From Symsagittifera roscoffensis (taxonomy: Eukaryota > Xenacoelomorpha > Acoela > Convolutidae): DNA of 64,000 nucleotides. Position 1 is the stretch's first letter; each line of letters starts with the position of its first letter. Position numbers and translations under genes: made by a program. This document shows positions 12,213 through 25,074 of the stretch, in pieces. The stretch spans positions 54,818,473-54,882,472 of the forward strand of contig NC_087062.1 of assembly GCF_963678635.1 (NCBI RefSeq). The letters run 5' to 3'. The notes beneath the pieces are model-generated. The model was not told where the DNA came from. It saw nothing but the letters and a program-made list of their open reading frames with translations, and did not search any database.

Positions 12213-13283
12213 TGGATCCTCTCTTTATCTTCACCCTTTATGGCGTAAAGCCCTCCTCTGTCACTGGATCAGATGCAGTTTCCATACGACTATAAATTCC
12301 ACCAGTTTCCTGGATGTCGAGTTGTTTTTGCAAGCCGCAGTCTTTCATTCCCCCAAAACCATCGGAGGTGTCTTCTTCGGGTTCTCCTCCGACAGCGCCT
12401 CCGTTGAAGGACTCCTTTCCTCCATCTCTCGCTTTTTTTGCTTGATCTTGAATTTTCGATCAGGGTGTAGACACGATCATCACCAAAACTGCCTCCCGCT
12501 TTTGACCATCTTCTTCTGACTCCTGCCTCCACCGTTCTTTCGCCTCAAGCACCTTTTTTCCCTCTTTAGCTTCAGGTATAGAAATATTTTAAGCTTTAAA
12601 AATAGGTTTTTTGTTATTACTCATTTTGGTCTTAACTTTATTTTCTACTTTTTTTAAGAGTAGAGTAGTCCTTACAGAATTTGGGTTCAGTGTTTGAACT
12701 TGTTTCTCGAACGTGAATCATCTTGCTGAGTAGTTCCTCTCTCGCCTCCTTGTGTAGTCCAGTTCTCATCAAGATAGATTCTCCGAACTCCACCACTATG
12801 TCCCACAGTTCCTCCTTGAATTCCTCAACATCTACTTTCCTTTCCACCTTCTGATCACGCTCCATCAAGAACTTCTGCCATCCTTCTTGATCCAGAGTAC
12901 TCATGAACATCGTTTTATTTCCCTCAAAGGTGTTTTTCTCCTTGCTCTCACTACTTAAGAATACCAAGCCCATATCTACTGGCTGACTCCCAAGTTGTAA
13001 TTCGAGATTCTTCCGAGGAGATCCCAAAGGTGGCGTCGTCGTATCTGCCCACTCTTCTCCGCTCAGGTCCTGTGGTAACTCACGAGTTGTGCCCAGGCTG
13101 CAGTTCACAGACACTATTTCTTCAGCTGGGGTCGACTCCGTGTCCATGTCCTCCTCGGGTTCACTGAGAGCTTCCTCCAGTTTCTCCTCTTCAGTCACTT
13201 CAAAACGTACTGATTCAAGGCATCTTCGAACCTGTTCTCCACTGGGAGATTTCTTTTGTCTCCAGGAGTGTCGATCGAGATTT
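12213..13283 (-). repeat. Intra-element repeat, copy A (~1.07 kb)
   Basis: Closely matches 16209-17277 in direct orientation, about 4.0 kb apart. It contains a minus-sense acidic coding stretch (about 13283-12638) rich in Glu, Asp and Ser, with sections such as EEKLEEALSEPEEDMDTES and a C-terminal part rich in charged helices. No known domain recognised. It belongs to the broken LTR element. Confidence 0.65.
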
Positions 13284-13295
13284 GCAGCAATCACA

Positions 13296-13325
13296 ACCTT
13301 ATCTTCATACCCAAAATTCACGGCC
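13296..13325. repeat. 30-bp direct repeat, right member
   Basis: Second copy of the repeat at 12182-12211, ending in CACGGCC. It flanks the duplicated segment on its other side. Confidence 0.7.
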
Positions 13326-13329
13326 ATGT

Positions 13330-16200
13330 AAAACTGTTATTCTATAGCAAAACAACAATCAAATACTTCATCCAACTGCGCTTTGGGTTCCAGCTTTATA
13401 AGCCATTTCTTTAAAATTTCTTTTGTTCGACTCAGTCAGGAAATTGACAAGCAAAATGTTGATCTACATATAAATGTAGTATATTAGATATTAATAGTTT
13501 GTAGGTTAGAGATTTTTTTCCTTTAGGTTTCCATTGCCTTTCGCTGCTAAAGACTCAAGATTTCACCCAGAGTACTCTTGTAATCCATTCGTCTGCTCTT
13601 GTAATCTTCTGGGATGGTTCGGTAGCTTCTTCACCTTGAGATCTCTATTCAATCAAAAGGAGTGGTGTAAGCTCAAGCTCACATTTCTCGCTAAATCTTC
13701 CTCCACTATCGACTCCATCGCTTTAGTGTTATCTCTAGATACCTTCACAACCCGTTTCCATCCCGTCGTTATTCCATTACAATGGGTAAGCAGCGGCCTC
13801 TTGAAAATCTCCGGTCTTACTTCTGTCAGGAACTGACGATACTCCTTTTGCTTTTTCTTCATGTAGTTCTTCGTCAAAACGTACAGCCAAGACGTCAACG
13901 TCACCCTGAATCATGGAAAAAACCGTATACGGCTCCAGACGCGCTTCAATTCCATCGGTGTAGCGAATACATCGCAGGCAATCTCAAACAACTCAAGCCT
14001 CCTAATGTAGTCAATCGCATGTATCGCTTCCCCGGTTAGTGTTTTCGACTCATCACGCTCATCACGTTTTTGCTCAACCCATCTCAGCACCAGGATCGAG
14101 CTCACCACGAAGATGGTCACCTTTGTCGATCGTCTGGTAACCCTTTTGCCCGTGTTTCCTCAACGTCCCATATCAAGCAGAGGTTGGAATTCTCTGGATA
14201 CCACACGGTCTGTTACACAAAATAAAATGGATAATCTCCATGTGTCAAGTTGATACTACGGAGAATGCGTTATCCAGAAGCCTCGAGCAAAGTTTCGTAC
14301 TCCATCATCTTCGAATGTATCGAATCATTCTCTTCCGCAGCTGGGCCGTTATTGAGTACGTTGCCGCCCGTACTTTGCTTTTCAAAGTCACTAGAGTTCT
14401 CCTTCTCCAGACTCAAGATTTCTTCTCCCCAGAAATCACTTAAACCCTCTACCCTGGGTCCTGGCACTGCTCCCCACATTTTCATAAGCAGATCTTGTGG
14501 CACTCCTGCCAGTCGTACACACTTGGGTTCTGAGAAGGCCATATCGATCATCACCCTTTTTCTAGACGCTTCCACCAAGGTTGCCATGACCGAGCCCATC
14601 AAGGACTTTGCATTCATTGGCAGACTATAGGCTTCACTCACGGGGAACCCCATTTCTGCTTCCAAATCGACCTTCCGTCCTTTGATGTGTTTCTGAGTGA
14701 TTTGCAAAACCCCAAGCGAGGACTCCACATTCAATGCCGTAACTAGACGATGTTTGGATTCTAGCATCTCTAGTGACTCCAGGCTACACATCCTCGAGAA
14801 GAATCCTAGTGCCGTTGCTAGGTTCACCGTAGTCCTCATATAAAAAAACAACAGCTAGGATCGGCTCCTCCCTTTTCTCTTTCTCTGTAGCGTCACCAAA
14901 CCACGTGGCCAAATCTCTTCTCGGAAACGACTAAATTCTCACGCAAGGTCGTGCGTCACAAGAGTGACCTCCACCTCCGGTTGCCACAAGGAGACTGGCT
15001 CTATCTTCTTTCTTGGTTCGGCTCTAGATCTAACCCCTCACTCTTTGGACTCTTTGCGATGAGGCAAAATCAAATTGTGTATCACATTCAAGTTCCCCAG
15101 ATTTTCATCTTTCCCCGGTGACAACTTTATTCGTTCCGTGATCTCTTCGTTCAAAATCGTTGGGGGGGGGGGGGGGGGGGTTGCGGGCACCGAGAAGGTC
15201 TCAATAGCTTCCAGACTGCCCCCAAGTTCTTGAACAGTACGTAGTCCTCGCCACCTAACCTCAATTTCACTCTGCTCTCTGATCGTGGCACATAGATAGT
15301 CTCGGGTCCGTTCTCAAGAGGCAAGTCCAGGCTCAGTTTTCCGTTTCCTTCGTGTCGATTGTATTTTTTTCCCACCAGAATTTTAGCAGTTCCGTGACTT
15401 CAAAATTCATGTAGGCAGCCCCCGCTTCCGTGCTCAAGAAAGAATTGTACGACATTGCCATGACGCCATATACATACTGATATACCCAGCGCTTCGAGAG
15501 CTTCGACCACTTCTCCGCCTCAATCATGGTACGATGCAAGTCTTGGCTGCTGTCGATTTTCTGGTTCGAGATTCTCCGGATTTCGACAATCGTCGCATGA
15601 TTATCATGAGATTGCCTGGAATTATCGTCTTTTTCGATCGCGGCATTCTGATAAGGGTTTAGGATGATGCTCTAGAGCCTGTTAACCAACGCCCTATTCT
15701 TCGTTGCCTTCTGGTAGCAAGCTTAGATCACCGCGTCAGGTGTCACCGACATGATCCATCTCAAGAATCAAGTGGCGTCTTTTCTCTTACCAAGACGCAA
15801 CCGGGAGTCATCTCGAGCAAAATGTTGCATCATCATTCGGTGTACAGACAGCAGACCTTTGTAATCCAAATTTAGTTTGTCGGATGAGGTCAGATCCTCC
15901 AACGCAACTCCAGCCAAGCACCACGTAAACAACAGCTGACCCTTAGCTCTGGTGAAAGGATTCGCCATCAGAGGCTGTGCGGATGAGAGTGCCATCATTT
16001 CGCCCTCGAGGTATTCCAGCAAAAATTTCTCCCACGTTCGCCCTAGTTGGCTCCTCAGCTCCCTCTAGCTCCTCCATCGTGTCCAGGGCTATCCACCAGG
16101 AGCGAGCAGTGTGAGTCCCTTATCAAGGAGATCATCCGTGATTTGCTGTCCGACGCTCTGGTGTTGACTTGAGACCCATTCGTTGCCGACATCATGAAGT
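13330..16200 (-). mobile_element. 3' block of LTR element, unassigned minus-sense remnants
   Basis: Contains several broken minus-sense coding tracts, the longest at 14851-14270 (about 190 residues, mixed helix-like, no transmembrane segment) and shorter ones near 15.2-15.5 and 15.8-16.0 kb. Base composition is richer in GC than the surrounding intergenic DNA, as in the rest of the block. No integrase or envelope hallmark was recognised. A run of 19 G occurs at 15162-15180. Confidence 0.4.
15162..15180. repeat. Homopolymer G19
   Basis: Nineteen consecutive G on plus (C on the coding-like minus strand). Such tracts are slippage-prone and often mis-sized in assemblies. Confidence 0.85.
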
Positions 16201-16208
16201 CCACTGGT

Positions 16209-17277
16209 GGATCCTCTTTTTATCTTCATCCTTTGTGGCTAAAAGTGCTCCTCTGTCACTGGATCAGATGCTGTTTCCATACGACTATAAACTCCACCAG
16301 TTTCCTAGATGTCGAGTTGGTTTTTTTAGCCGAAGTCTTTCATCTCCCCAAAACCATCGGAGGTGTCTTCTTCAGGTTCGCCTCCGACAGCGCCTCCGGT
16401 GAAAGGCTCTTTTCCTCCATCTCTCGCTTCTTTAGCTTGATCTTGAATTTTTGATCGAGGTGTAGACACGATCATCACCAAAGCTGCCTCCCGCTCTTGA
16501 CCCTCTTATTCTGACTCTTGCCTCCCCCGTTCTTTCGCCTCAAGCACCTGTTTTCCCTCTTTAGCTTCAGGTATAGAATTATTTTAAGCTTTAATAATAG
16601 GTTTATTGTTATTACTCATTTTGGTCTTAATTTTTTTTTCTACTTTTTGTTAGAGTAGAGCTGTCCTAACACAATCTGGGTTCAGTAATCGGCCTTGTTT
16701 CTCGAATGTGAATCATCTTGCTGAGTAGTTCCTCTCTCGCCTCCTTGTCCAGTCCACTTCTCATCAAGATAGGCTCTCCAAACTCCACCACTATGTCCCA
16801 CAGTTCCTCCTTGAATTCCTCAACATCTACTTTCCTTTCCACCTTCTGATCAAGCTCCATCAAGAAATTCTGCCATCCTTCTTGATCCAGAGTACTCATG
16901 AACATCGTTTTATTTCCCTCAAAGGTGTTTTTCTCCTTGCTCTCACTACTTAAGAATACCAAGCCCATATCTACTGGCTGAATCCCAAGTTGTAATTCGA
17001 GATTCTTCCGAGGTGATCCCAAAGGTGGCGTTGCCGTATTTGCCCACTCTTCTCCGCTCAGGTCCTGTGGAAACTCACGAGTTGTGCCAGGGCTGCAGTT
17101 CACAGACACTATTTCTTCAGCTGGGGTCGACCCTGTGTCCATGTCCTCCTCGGGCTCACTGAGAGCTTCCTCCATTTTCTCCTCTTCAGTCACTTCAAAA
17201 GGCTCCTGCTTCAAGATATATTTGAACCTGTTCTCCGCCGGGAGATTTCTTTTGTCTCCTGGAGTGTCGATCGACAG
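16209..17277 (-). repeat. Intra-element repeat, copy A' (~1.07 kb)
   Basis: Second copy of 12213-13283, with scattered substitutions only. It encodes the same acidic minus-sense stretch (about 17277-16666). Unlike copy A it merges into neighbouring minus-sense coding on its right, so A' looks like the ancestral location and A the derived copy. Confidence 0.6.
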
Positions 17278-17429
17278 AGATGAAGGCGTGACTGGGTCGG
17301 GCTTCTTGTACTCAGTGAGGGGCACATAGAGAGCGCCAGCCGCATCGAGCCTACATCACTCATGTTGTAGCTCCACCTCCTCCAGTCCATAAGATTCCGC
17401 CTTCAGGCCCAGATGTCCTTCTTCCACAA

Positions 17430-18365
17430 TTATTCGGCCGTCATCGTATATTGGGTCTTTATTTCGAAACCGGCGCGCTCAAGCACTTTGTTCAACTCGC
17501 GCACATCGCATCTGGGCGGCATTGACCCCCTTATCTTCTTGGCCTCGTTTGACCAAGAGTTTAACTCGATCTCGCTCGAGTGAAAGTATGCAGCGGCGGA
17601 GTACCCAATAAACAGCGGGTCCCAACCTTTCGTGGACACCTCTTGTTTCCGCCCCACGACCTCCCTGGCTTGTAACGACGGTACTAGCATTAGATTGTTC
17701 ATTGCCAAGGTCATTCGCCTCACCGTGGGAAACTCCAGGAGGGTGGCCGGCAGTACATCCCGCTTTAGAGTCATCTCCAGCTCCTTTCTTGTCAGTCGAA
17801 AACTTCCATCCAAGCTGGTATTCTCACGACTTCCCTGGCTTGTTTCTCTGAGGGGTTCAAATTCAAAAATTTTGGTTAGGTTTCGATCGGACCCTCTCGT
17901 TTTCCACCTATCCTGCATTGCAACTGGCCTCTGAAAATTAGCACCAATAACTTGGGATCCTTGACTTTCCCAAACAGCACTGTCTCGCTTATCTGAGTTC
18001 TCAAGTGTCCCCTGTTTGCACCAGTTCACTGCCGTCCCGTCTAGGATGCTGATCAAACTAACATGTACAACTGAGTGTCGGTACGCTGTTATCATGAGAT
18101 CGGGGAAAGCGTAGGTCACTGCCGGTCCATAGACGCACGTCACGACTTCTCCCAGTCCTCTCCCCATTCCTAGGGTATCCGATTGCATCACCAAGCATAA
18201 GTCCGTCAGAAGAAGCATGCCCCCATTCACTTCTTTGACATGCTCCTTGTTCTCCGGGCTTGCTTTTCCCCGGCCAAGTGTCGATTTTGCATCAAGAGGC
18301 CGCAAATTTGTAAGAATAGGCCTCAATACTTGGGCGAGCTCTAGCCATGGACATTGGATCCACAT
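17430..18365 (-). mobile_element. Longest open tract of the unassigned 3' block
   Basis: A minus-sense open stretch of 311 residues, the longest in the window. It shows mixed composition, no signal peptide, no clear membrane span, no zinc knuckle, and none of the catalytic motifs of protease, RT, RNase H or integrase that I can see. It lies between pol remnants and the 3' LTR, where some Ty3/gypsy elements carry an extra gene, but it does not resemble an envelope glycoprotein. Function unknown. It is part of a broken element. Confidence 0.45.
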
Positions 18366-21300
18366 ACTTCATCAGACGGTGGAACGCTACCAGATTCCCA
18401 TGCGTTGAGGGGGTCAGCGTCAAGTATCCATCAATCCTGAGGGTCTCCACACCCCTACTAAACATAAAAGCAGCGGACTGCGTATGCTGATGGCTGCCCC
18501 GAACAGTGAGCTGGAACCTGAGAGGCTTCTACGAGCTGACGGACGTCTTAATTGTGTTAGATGAAGTGCTGTGTCGGGAAGTTTCGAACCTGGTCAGACA
18601 ACTCAAGTTCAAGCCGAAAATACCTGGCGACCATCATGTGTTCAGCCGCTTGACCGCGAGCCTATGGTTCTCGAGCATGAGGCTCACGATTATAGGCTCT
18701 GCCAGTAGCTCAAGGCGGCCCATACTTGATCGGAGGCAAAAGGTCATACTGAATAGGTATCTGGGAAACACCAGATACAAGGCCAGCAACAAGTTGATTG
18801 ACATCTATTTGTTCTCCCAACACGAGCTCAAGAATCCCAGGATTTCGTTCAATCTTCTTGTTTCAAGTTTCCCGTGGGTGGTCCTTCCAAAAATAATTGA
18901 TTGTAGTGTCATTTGCCACGAGCGTTCCCACTGTCAATACCCTCTTCTCAGCTTGCACAAATTGGCTTTACATAGCTTCCTATACCTGCTTTACCAACGG
19001 TGGTGCCGTCTTTTTCGTCTTGTCAGTCACATCCTCAAGCCTCGATGTCAGGAAAGGCCATCTTCCTCTCTCTTGCGTTAGGCGATATATCATAAACTAC
19101 AGCTGCTTCTCCGCGCCTGCCACATTGCTCCAATCATGTATGGGGCACCTCGAAATACTGGTAGGGACTATAATTATGAGCTCCATGCTCCGTTACCATA
19201 GGCTTGCGGTCAAGTGGCTGATCACTTGATGGTTGCCAGGTATCTGCGGCTTGATCTTGAGTTGTCTGGCTGTATTCGAAACTTCCAAATACAGCTTTCA
19301 TTTAACACAATCAAGCTCGTAGAAGCCTCTCAGGGCATGAGATATGTCCTTCCAGGCCGCTGCCACTTCCGATCTCAAGAGTCTCAAGTTTTTCGGTTCG
19401 GGGCAGCCATCAGGACGAACACCGCGTACACGAATTGGAGGGCATACGTCAGGCTTGCATATCCTGGCGACGAAGTGAACACCACTCTCGTCTTCGATCC
19501 TAGCCTGACCGCCACCATCTCTTGTATCACGTTCACCGAGGCGAACAACGTCTGTACTGCCTCCCATATGTTTTTTGGCGTGAGCTTTCCAATTCTCAAG
19601 GGCCCCAGTAATCCTGCTGCGTGCAGTTGGTCGTTCATTTCCGCAAACAGTAATAACTCGCGTTTACAGGCGTCCTCGATTTTACTGCTACAACCAGAGT
19701 CAACATCTGGTTGAGCTCGGCTTCTGGCAACAAGTAAATAAGAGTCTCAGGCCAGAACAGCTACTACGATGTTCCCGCGAAGTCCGAAACCATGACAATC
19801 ACTACTCTGGCAGCTCCCGGATCTGAGCGATCTTAGGAGACCCGTGCCTTGGCCAACTGGACGTTCCATATTTCTCTCCGTATCTCGCATCCTCCGCCAA
19901 CTTTTAACATGCATAAGCAGTGTCAGGAAGCCCCATGCTTTTGGGATCCAGAAGCTTTTTCACTGCTCGCAATTGCGCCGGTATTGCCACCCTTAATCTG
20001 GCCAGGCCCATGCGGTTTTTTGGTGGGTCCGCTATCACGCCTGAATTCCCCAGCTCCCTAAATTATCGATAGTTGATGGGCCAAAGATTGACCTCCTCGG
20101 GATGCCCGTCAGATTCGCCGTCTCCAGGGTTTTTCCTCTAGAAAAATGCGCCTCGTGCGCCTTCAGCCAGTCCACGCAATAGTGACTGCTCTGGTCCTCA
20201 TGAGAAAGGCTCGTGAGCTCTAGAAGCTCCATCAAGTCTCGCCTGCAGGCCAACTCTTCCAGGTACAGATTCTTCACTCTGGCCAAGTATCTAGCCTTGC
20301 TTGTACCTTCCGCGCCTTCAGCTGAGGATTTGTTCTCATTGCCTTTTTCTACTATCACAACTGATGACACTACCGAGCTTTGCGGCGTCGAGGCTTCCCT
20401 CACGTTCTTCTGGATGGATTTCGACCCCGGCTGACTGCTCCCGCTGCTCTCGGAACTACTTCTAGAATCAATTCTTTCCCTTAACCTATCTTCCACTGGC
20501 CTGGCTGGGAAGAATGTAGCCTCGGAGGTTGACCAAGAAGAAAATTGCGAATGCAAATGCGACTCTAGACTGTTGATGTGCCTATGGAAAACTCTATTCA
20601 ACCACTCCGCACATTTAGTTCGATCAAAATAGATGCCATCGGAGGCGCATCCATCCGGTAGTGATTTCTCTATCATATGCCAATTATATAGCAATCTCAA
20701 GGCAGGATACTGTTCATCTGTACTTCCCGTATCACTCCATTGATGTGAAGCACACTTTCATCCATGCTCACTCCATTGTCATCCTGCAGCATATTGTACG
20801 GCAACGTGCAGTTTTTTTTTGTATCGTCAGATCCAAGTAGATCCTCGCCTCCTACTCGAGGCAGCTCATCTTCTCTGGCAACCTTGTCATCTTCCTCGAT
20901 TCACCTCTAAAAACGTCTTTGTGATGTGCCCATCATCATGGTGACGGTGGGTATTTTCCTCACCACCAGCATCTCCAGTTAAGCTAGCAATTGAGGCATC
21001 GCCGCGCCTGAAAACTCAATATGCACACCTGCCAAAACCCTACCAAAACTTTCCATTATTATCAATTGAACTGCGCCCTCTGGTATCCTGGGTTTCGTCC
21101 GGTAATCCACCCAGGCCGACTCGTTGAAGGTCTGGTTCCTTTCGCACTGGGCACTCGTCGAATCTTCCTAGCTGTGTCGGTGGTATTTCACTTAAATGTT
21201 CCTCTTATGAGATAACTGCACCGCTTACAGGTTGTTTCCACCAAGTGTGGGGTTTTCGGGTTTTCTCGACTGCAGTCTCTCCTCTAACTCACTGAGCCGC

Positions 21301-22240
21301 GAAGTTCCCGAGCTAACTTGGCTACCACCAGCCGAGATGGGCGTCAGGCCAGTTAGTGCGATGTCCACCATTAGCGGTTTGATCCGGCTCAACTCTAGAT
21401 CTCTCAAGGACAGCGTGGGTTCCGGAGGGTTCCACGTCTCTAGGTCTTCGCTCATTTGTTACTGAGCCACCCGATGGAGATTGAAGCGACCAATCGCTCT
21501 GGCTGGGTGTCTCGTCCACTTCCATTTGAGACTCCGGTCTTAATCGAGCCATCAGAGGTTCAATTGGCGTACTCGCCTTTCGCTTCTTGCTGCTCCTCCC
21601 AACTTCTTGCTGCCACCTCTTAAGTTCCAATTTCAACTGGTCACGGTTTGCCGTGGTCTCTTGCACCTTCCAGGTCTGTTCTAGCTCGGCCCTCAACTTT
21701 TCCCTCTCAAGTACTGCTTTGTCCCTATCCAAAACAGCTTGATCCCTATCCAGAGCGGCTTGACCCCTATCCAGAGTGGCTCGATCCCGTTCCCTCTAGG
21801 TCTTCTCCAACTCTCTTCTGAGTCTGCTGATATCCGGATATGCCTTCTCCGTTTGCTGGGCTCGTTTCATTGACGCGGGTTTGCTGCAAGTTTGAGCCCC
21901 TGTCCTTGTGGCTGCCCTGGTCGGGATAAGAAACTCGCCAGCACCATATTCCGTGGCGTTGCTCAGGCCAGGATTTCTCGACAAAAAAAATCCTCTTATG
22001 CCTCCGTCGCTTCTCCAAGACAGCACTCTTGTCTTTTCCTGGTTGGATATTCCATCCGACGTGCAGCCCACCATCAGCACTGCTTCCCTTGCTGACTCCC
22101 TGCCTTCTCCTTGTGACTCTAGCTCCAAGATGGCGTTCAGCATCACCGCAACCCTCTCGTCCATTTGGGAAAAATCCATTACCCTCAGATGCCTGTGCAA
22201 TTCGTCAAGTGCGAGATTCTTCAGTGCCAGTGGCATCAAC
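18366..22240 (-). mobile_element. 3' block of LTR element, continued
   Basis: Minus-sense remnants include about 220 residues at 20700-20035 (serine-rich middle, charged C-terminal half) and tracts between 22239 and 21322. The latter contain a charged heptad-like stretch (ERxxLRAELEQTW type, near 21.7 kb) that suggests a coiled coil, plus short tandem repeats of a CCCTATCCAGA.C-type word near 21720-21790. Coding is broken in many places. No domain assigned. Confidence 0.4.
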
Positions 22241-24460
22241 TTTCAAAAGCGCTCGGCCATTGCTGAAGGTTACAGAATGCTCAAAAAAACACCGAACCAG
22301 ATTGCTACTTATGAATTTACCGAACCAGATTAAATACTCAAAAACTTTCGTAGCACAGCGTGAACTGCTACTCCTGCCACTGACACTCGTTAATTGCTCG
22401 TTAATTTCAATCTTCTTTGTCTGATTCCTTTCGATTATCAATCAAATTCAATCTGAAAACAAAATTGATTTTTAGACCTGTCAGTTTCCTACCCTTAGTT
22501 TAATCCCCATTCAGGAGCTTCTAAAACTATTTAAACAGTCTTGATAAAATGATTTTTTTTTTCGTTTAATCAGTCCCTCATTTGATCCAGTGAGCAAGAC
22601 ACTATATTTGCACGCACCATTTGAAACGTTCAATTGAGTATAAAATCATGTAGATCTGCTCATTTAGGCACCTTGTAATTTGGATTGAAGTTTCAGTTTG
22701 ACTGTTTAGGCGTTCCCAATTAAAACCTAATCTTAAACTGTGCTCCGTTCCCTCCTAACTCAAGGCCCCTCTGCCCACTCGAGACTCAAGCAATGCTCAG
22801 GGACTATTTCTTAAGTAGATGTACTGTTATCTCCGTCTCCGCGACGATCACTTTAAGAAGGCATACATTTCCCGGGGATTCAATTTTCCTCTGTTCGGAT
22901 GATAAACTGGTATCAAGACTTCTTTCAGTTATTTTCTACCAGTAACTCCTTTAGTCACGTCAAGGCCAATACCAAATTTTCAGGATCTACCACATTCTTC
23001 TCACTGACCTTCGTCACCAAAAAGCACAAGTATTTGCCTGGCACCTGTGATACTGAGTGACTCCCAATCCCGGTCATTTTCTGAACAGGAACTCCACAAT
23101 TTGATATTCTCCTTTGAAATCATCCTCTAGCCTGGTCTTGAAGCTCATGTCTGCCGTTATGGAGATCGCACTGGTCCTCTCTAACCAGATAAAATCGCTC
23201 TCTGTGATCAAGTTGTTCTCCGAGTATTCATTCGATATATCAAATATCAAAATTGTTTTTTTTTCATTAGCTGGCTCAATTTCCTTTTGTTGCACCTCTA
23301 GTCCTTAGGTTTCTCTTGGTCTTGTCTACCTGAGCTTCTTTATCCTTGTAAAAAAGTCCTACCCCCACTCCCGGACAAAAGTTTTAATCGACGTCCCCGT
23401 CGATGGTGCCGATTTTAAGTTGTTTGAGGGTATATCTAGTGGTCGGTCTGTCGCTATCCAGCCCAACGATGTTTTTCTTTCTTTCAAGTGTTTAGCTGTA
23501 GATATGTCGAGTTGTTGCTTGTTTTGTTCGTCACTCTCGCCTGCTGGCAGGTCACATATCCACTCTAGAGTCCTCAGGGTTGTATGCTCTCTCTTTCTCT
23601 TTCGCTTGTTTCTCGACCCATCTCCCGTTCTGGTACTCTGTGGTCCTCCTGCCAGAATAATTAGTCATCATCGTTGATCTGCTACTCCTTCTTCGGGACC
23701 AAGTCACCTACGCTCACCAAATTGGCCCCTATCTCGGCCGGCTTTATCTTGTCAATCAAGAAGGCATCACCATATCTGTTGTATTCATGGCCTTGTCTTG
23801 TCCCACCGACTCCGGCACTTCATTCTGCTCTGGTTCATTTCAATCCTCTTCCGCGAAAGAACCTTCATAGTTTCTCCTTCATTCTCTTCCACATTCATCG
23901 TCCACTCCCCGGACTCTTGATTTGCTCCGAGCTCTTCAGCCTCCTCTTTGAAGGACACCTTTTCCCTTCTAAGTGTGGTCTACATGAGTATCGAGTATCT
24001 CATCAGGGATCTCTACGACTAACGTCCGCACCATTTCTTTGCTCTCTAGTTCTCTGTCTTCCGACTGACTAATTTTCCGCGCGGGCCTACTTTGGTCCTC
24101 CTCACTATCGTGATTTCTGGTTCATCATTCTTCTCATTCATGTCCACGGGCTTGTTGTCGGCCAGTTTTTGCAGTAATCTCATCAGATCTTGTTTCAGCT
24201 TTGCTCTCCTTTTCTCCATTTTCTCTATCGTATCGTTTTCTCATATTCTGTCGTATCCTTTCGCCTACAAAGTCTCCCTGACCAGTTTTGACTGTAGCAA
24301 AAGTTCTAAATGTACTCCCGATTGCCTCCCCGGGGTTTTTGTCTCCTTGTGTTCAGCGGGGAACTCAGGGTGATCCTCGATCGGTGTTCCTGGTTTATCG
24401 AGCCATCTCACGAGTGGTAAGCTGTTATAGGTTTCCGTGTCCATAATCGAAAAACCATCT
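22241..24460 (-). mobile_element. Acidic linker downstream of RNase H (Pol)
   Basis: Minus-sense remnants are rich in Glu, Lys, Asp and Arg. Just after the RNase H region (about 24460-24350) a short motif around LPLVRWLDKPG is recognisable; similar motifs follow RNase H in related gypsy Pol proteins. An integrase core with its zinc-binding and DDE motifs could not be recognised here. Confidence 0.45.
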
Positions 24461-24488
24461 TTTTTTCTAGCCTGTCAGCTTCCCTCTG

Positions 24489-25070
24489 TTATTGTCTCTC
24501 GTGAAACTCTGTTTTCTTACTCAAGCTGTCCGCATTCTGATGCTTCTCTCTTGTCCTGTGCTCAATTATCAAATTGTACCAATCGAGACGTACTATCCAT
24601 CTCCCGATGTATTTTTGATCCATTGAGTACGTTTTCAACCAAGACAGTGCTCTGTTATCAACAGTTGATGGTTCGCCGCCCAGATATGCTCTGTATTTCG
24701 CTACGAAGGTAAGCACCGCAAACATCTCCGCCTAAAGCGCCCTTTATTTCCTCTCAGTATCGCTCAGGACTTTGCTCCCGTATGCTATTGGTCTCAAGAC
24801 GGTCTTGCTGTTCCACTCTGGCTCTATACCAGAAACCGCGACCACGGAAGCATCTGTATCTAGGACGTACATGCCATTCTCTGTTGGCATACCCAATACT
24901 GGAGCCTCACACAACTCTCGTTTTATTCTCTGAAAGGACACCTCTGCTGCGTGGTTCCATGTGAAATTCTTGCCTTTATGTCTCATGAGTTGTTGCATCG
25001 GGTATAACTTGTCCGCATAAACTTTGATAAAATCTCTATAGCAGTTAGCGAAACCAAGAAAGCTCATCAA
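24489..25070 (-). mobile_element. RT connection and RNase H region of Ty3/gypsy Pol
   Basis: The right part carries SFLGFANCYRDFIK and MQQLMRHKG, the classic end of gypsy RT. It is followed by VLDTDAS and IAYGSKVLSDTE of the RNase H domain. The left part has VDNRALSWLKTY and HQNADSLS, the later RNase H motifs. This settles the Ty3/gypsy assignment. The region is broken. Confidence 0.85.
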
Positions 25071-25074
25071 TTAT

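Noticed and set aside
11880-12519. Plus-strand open stretches over the left LTR and copy A as genes
   Set aside because: They lie opposite the LTR and the minus-sense coding and are repeated with it; no domain.
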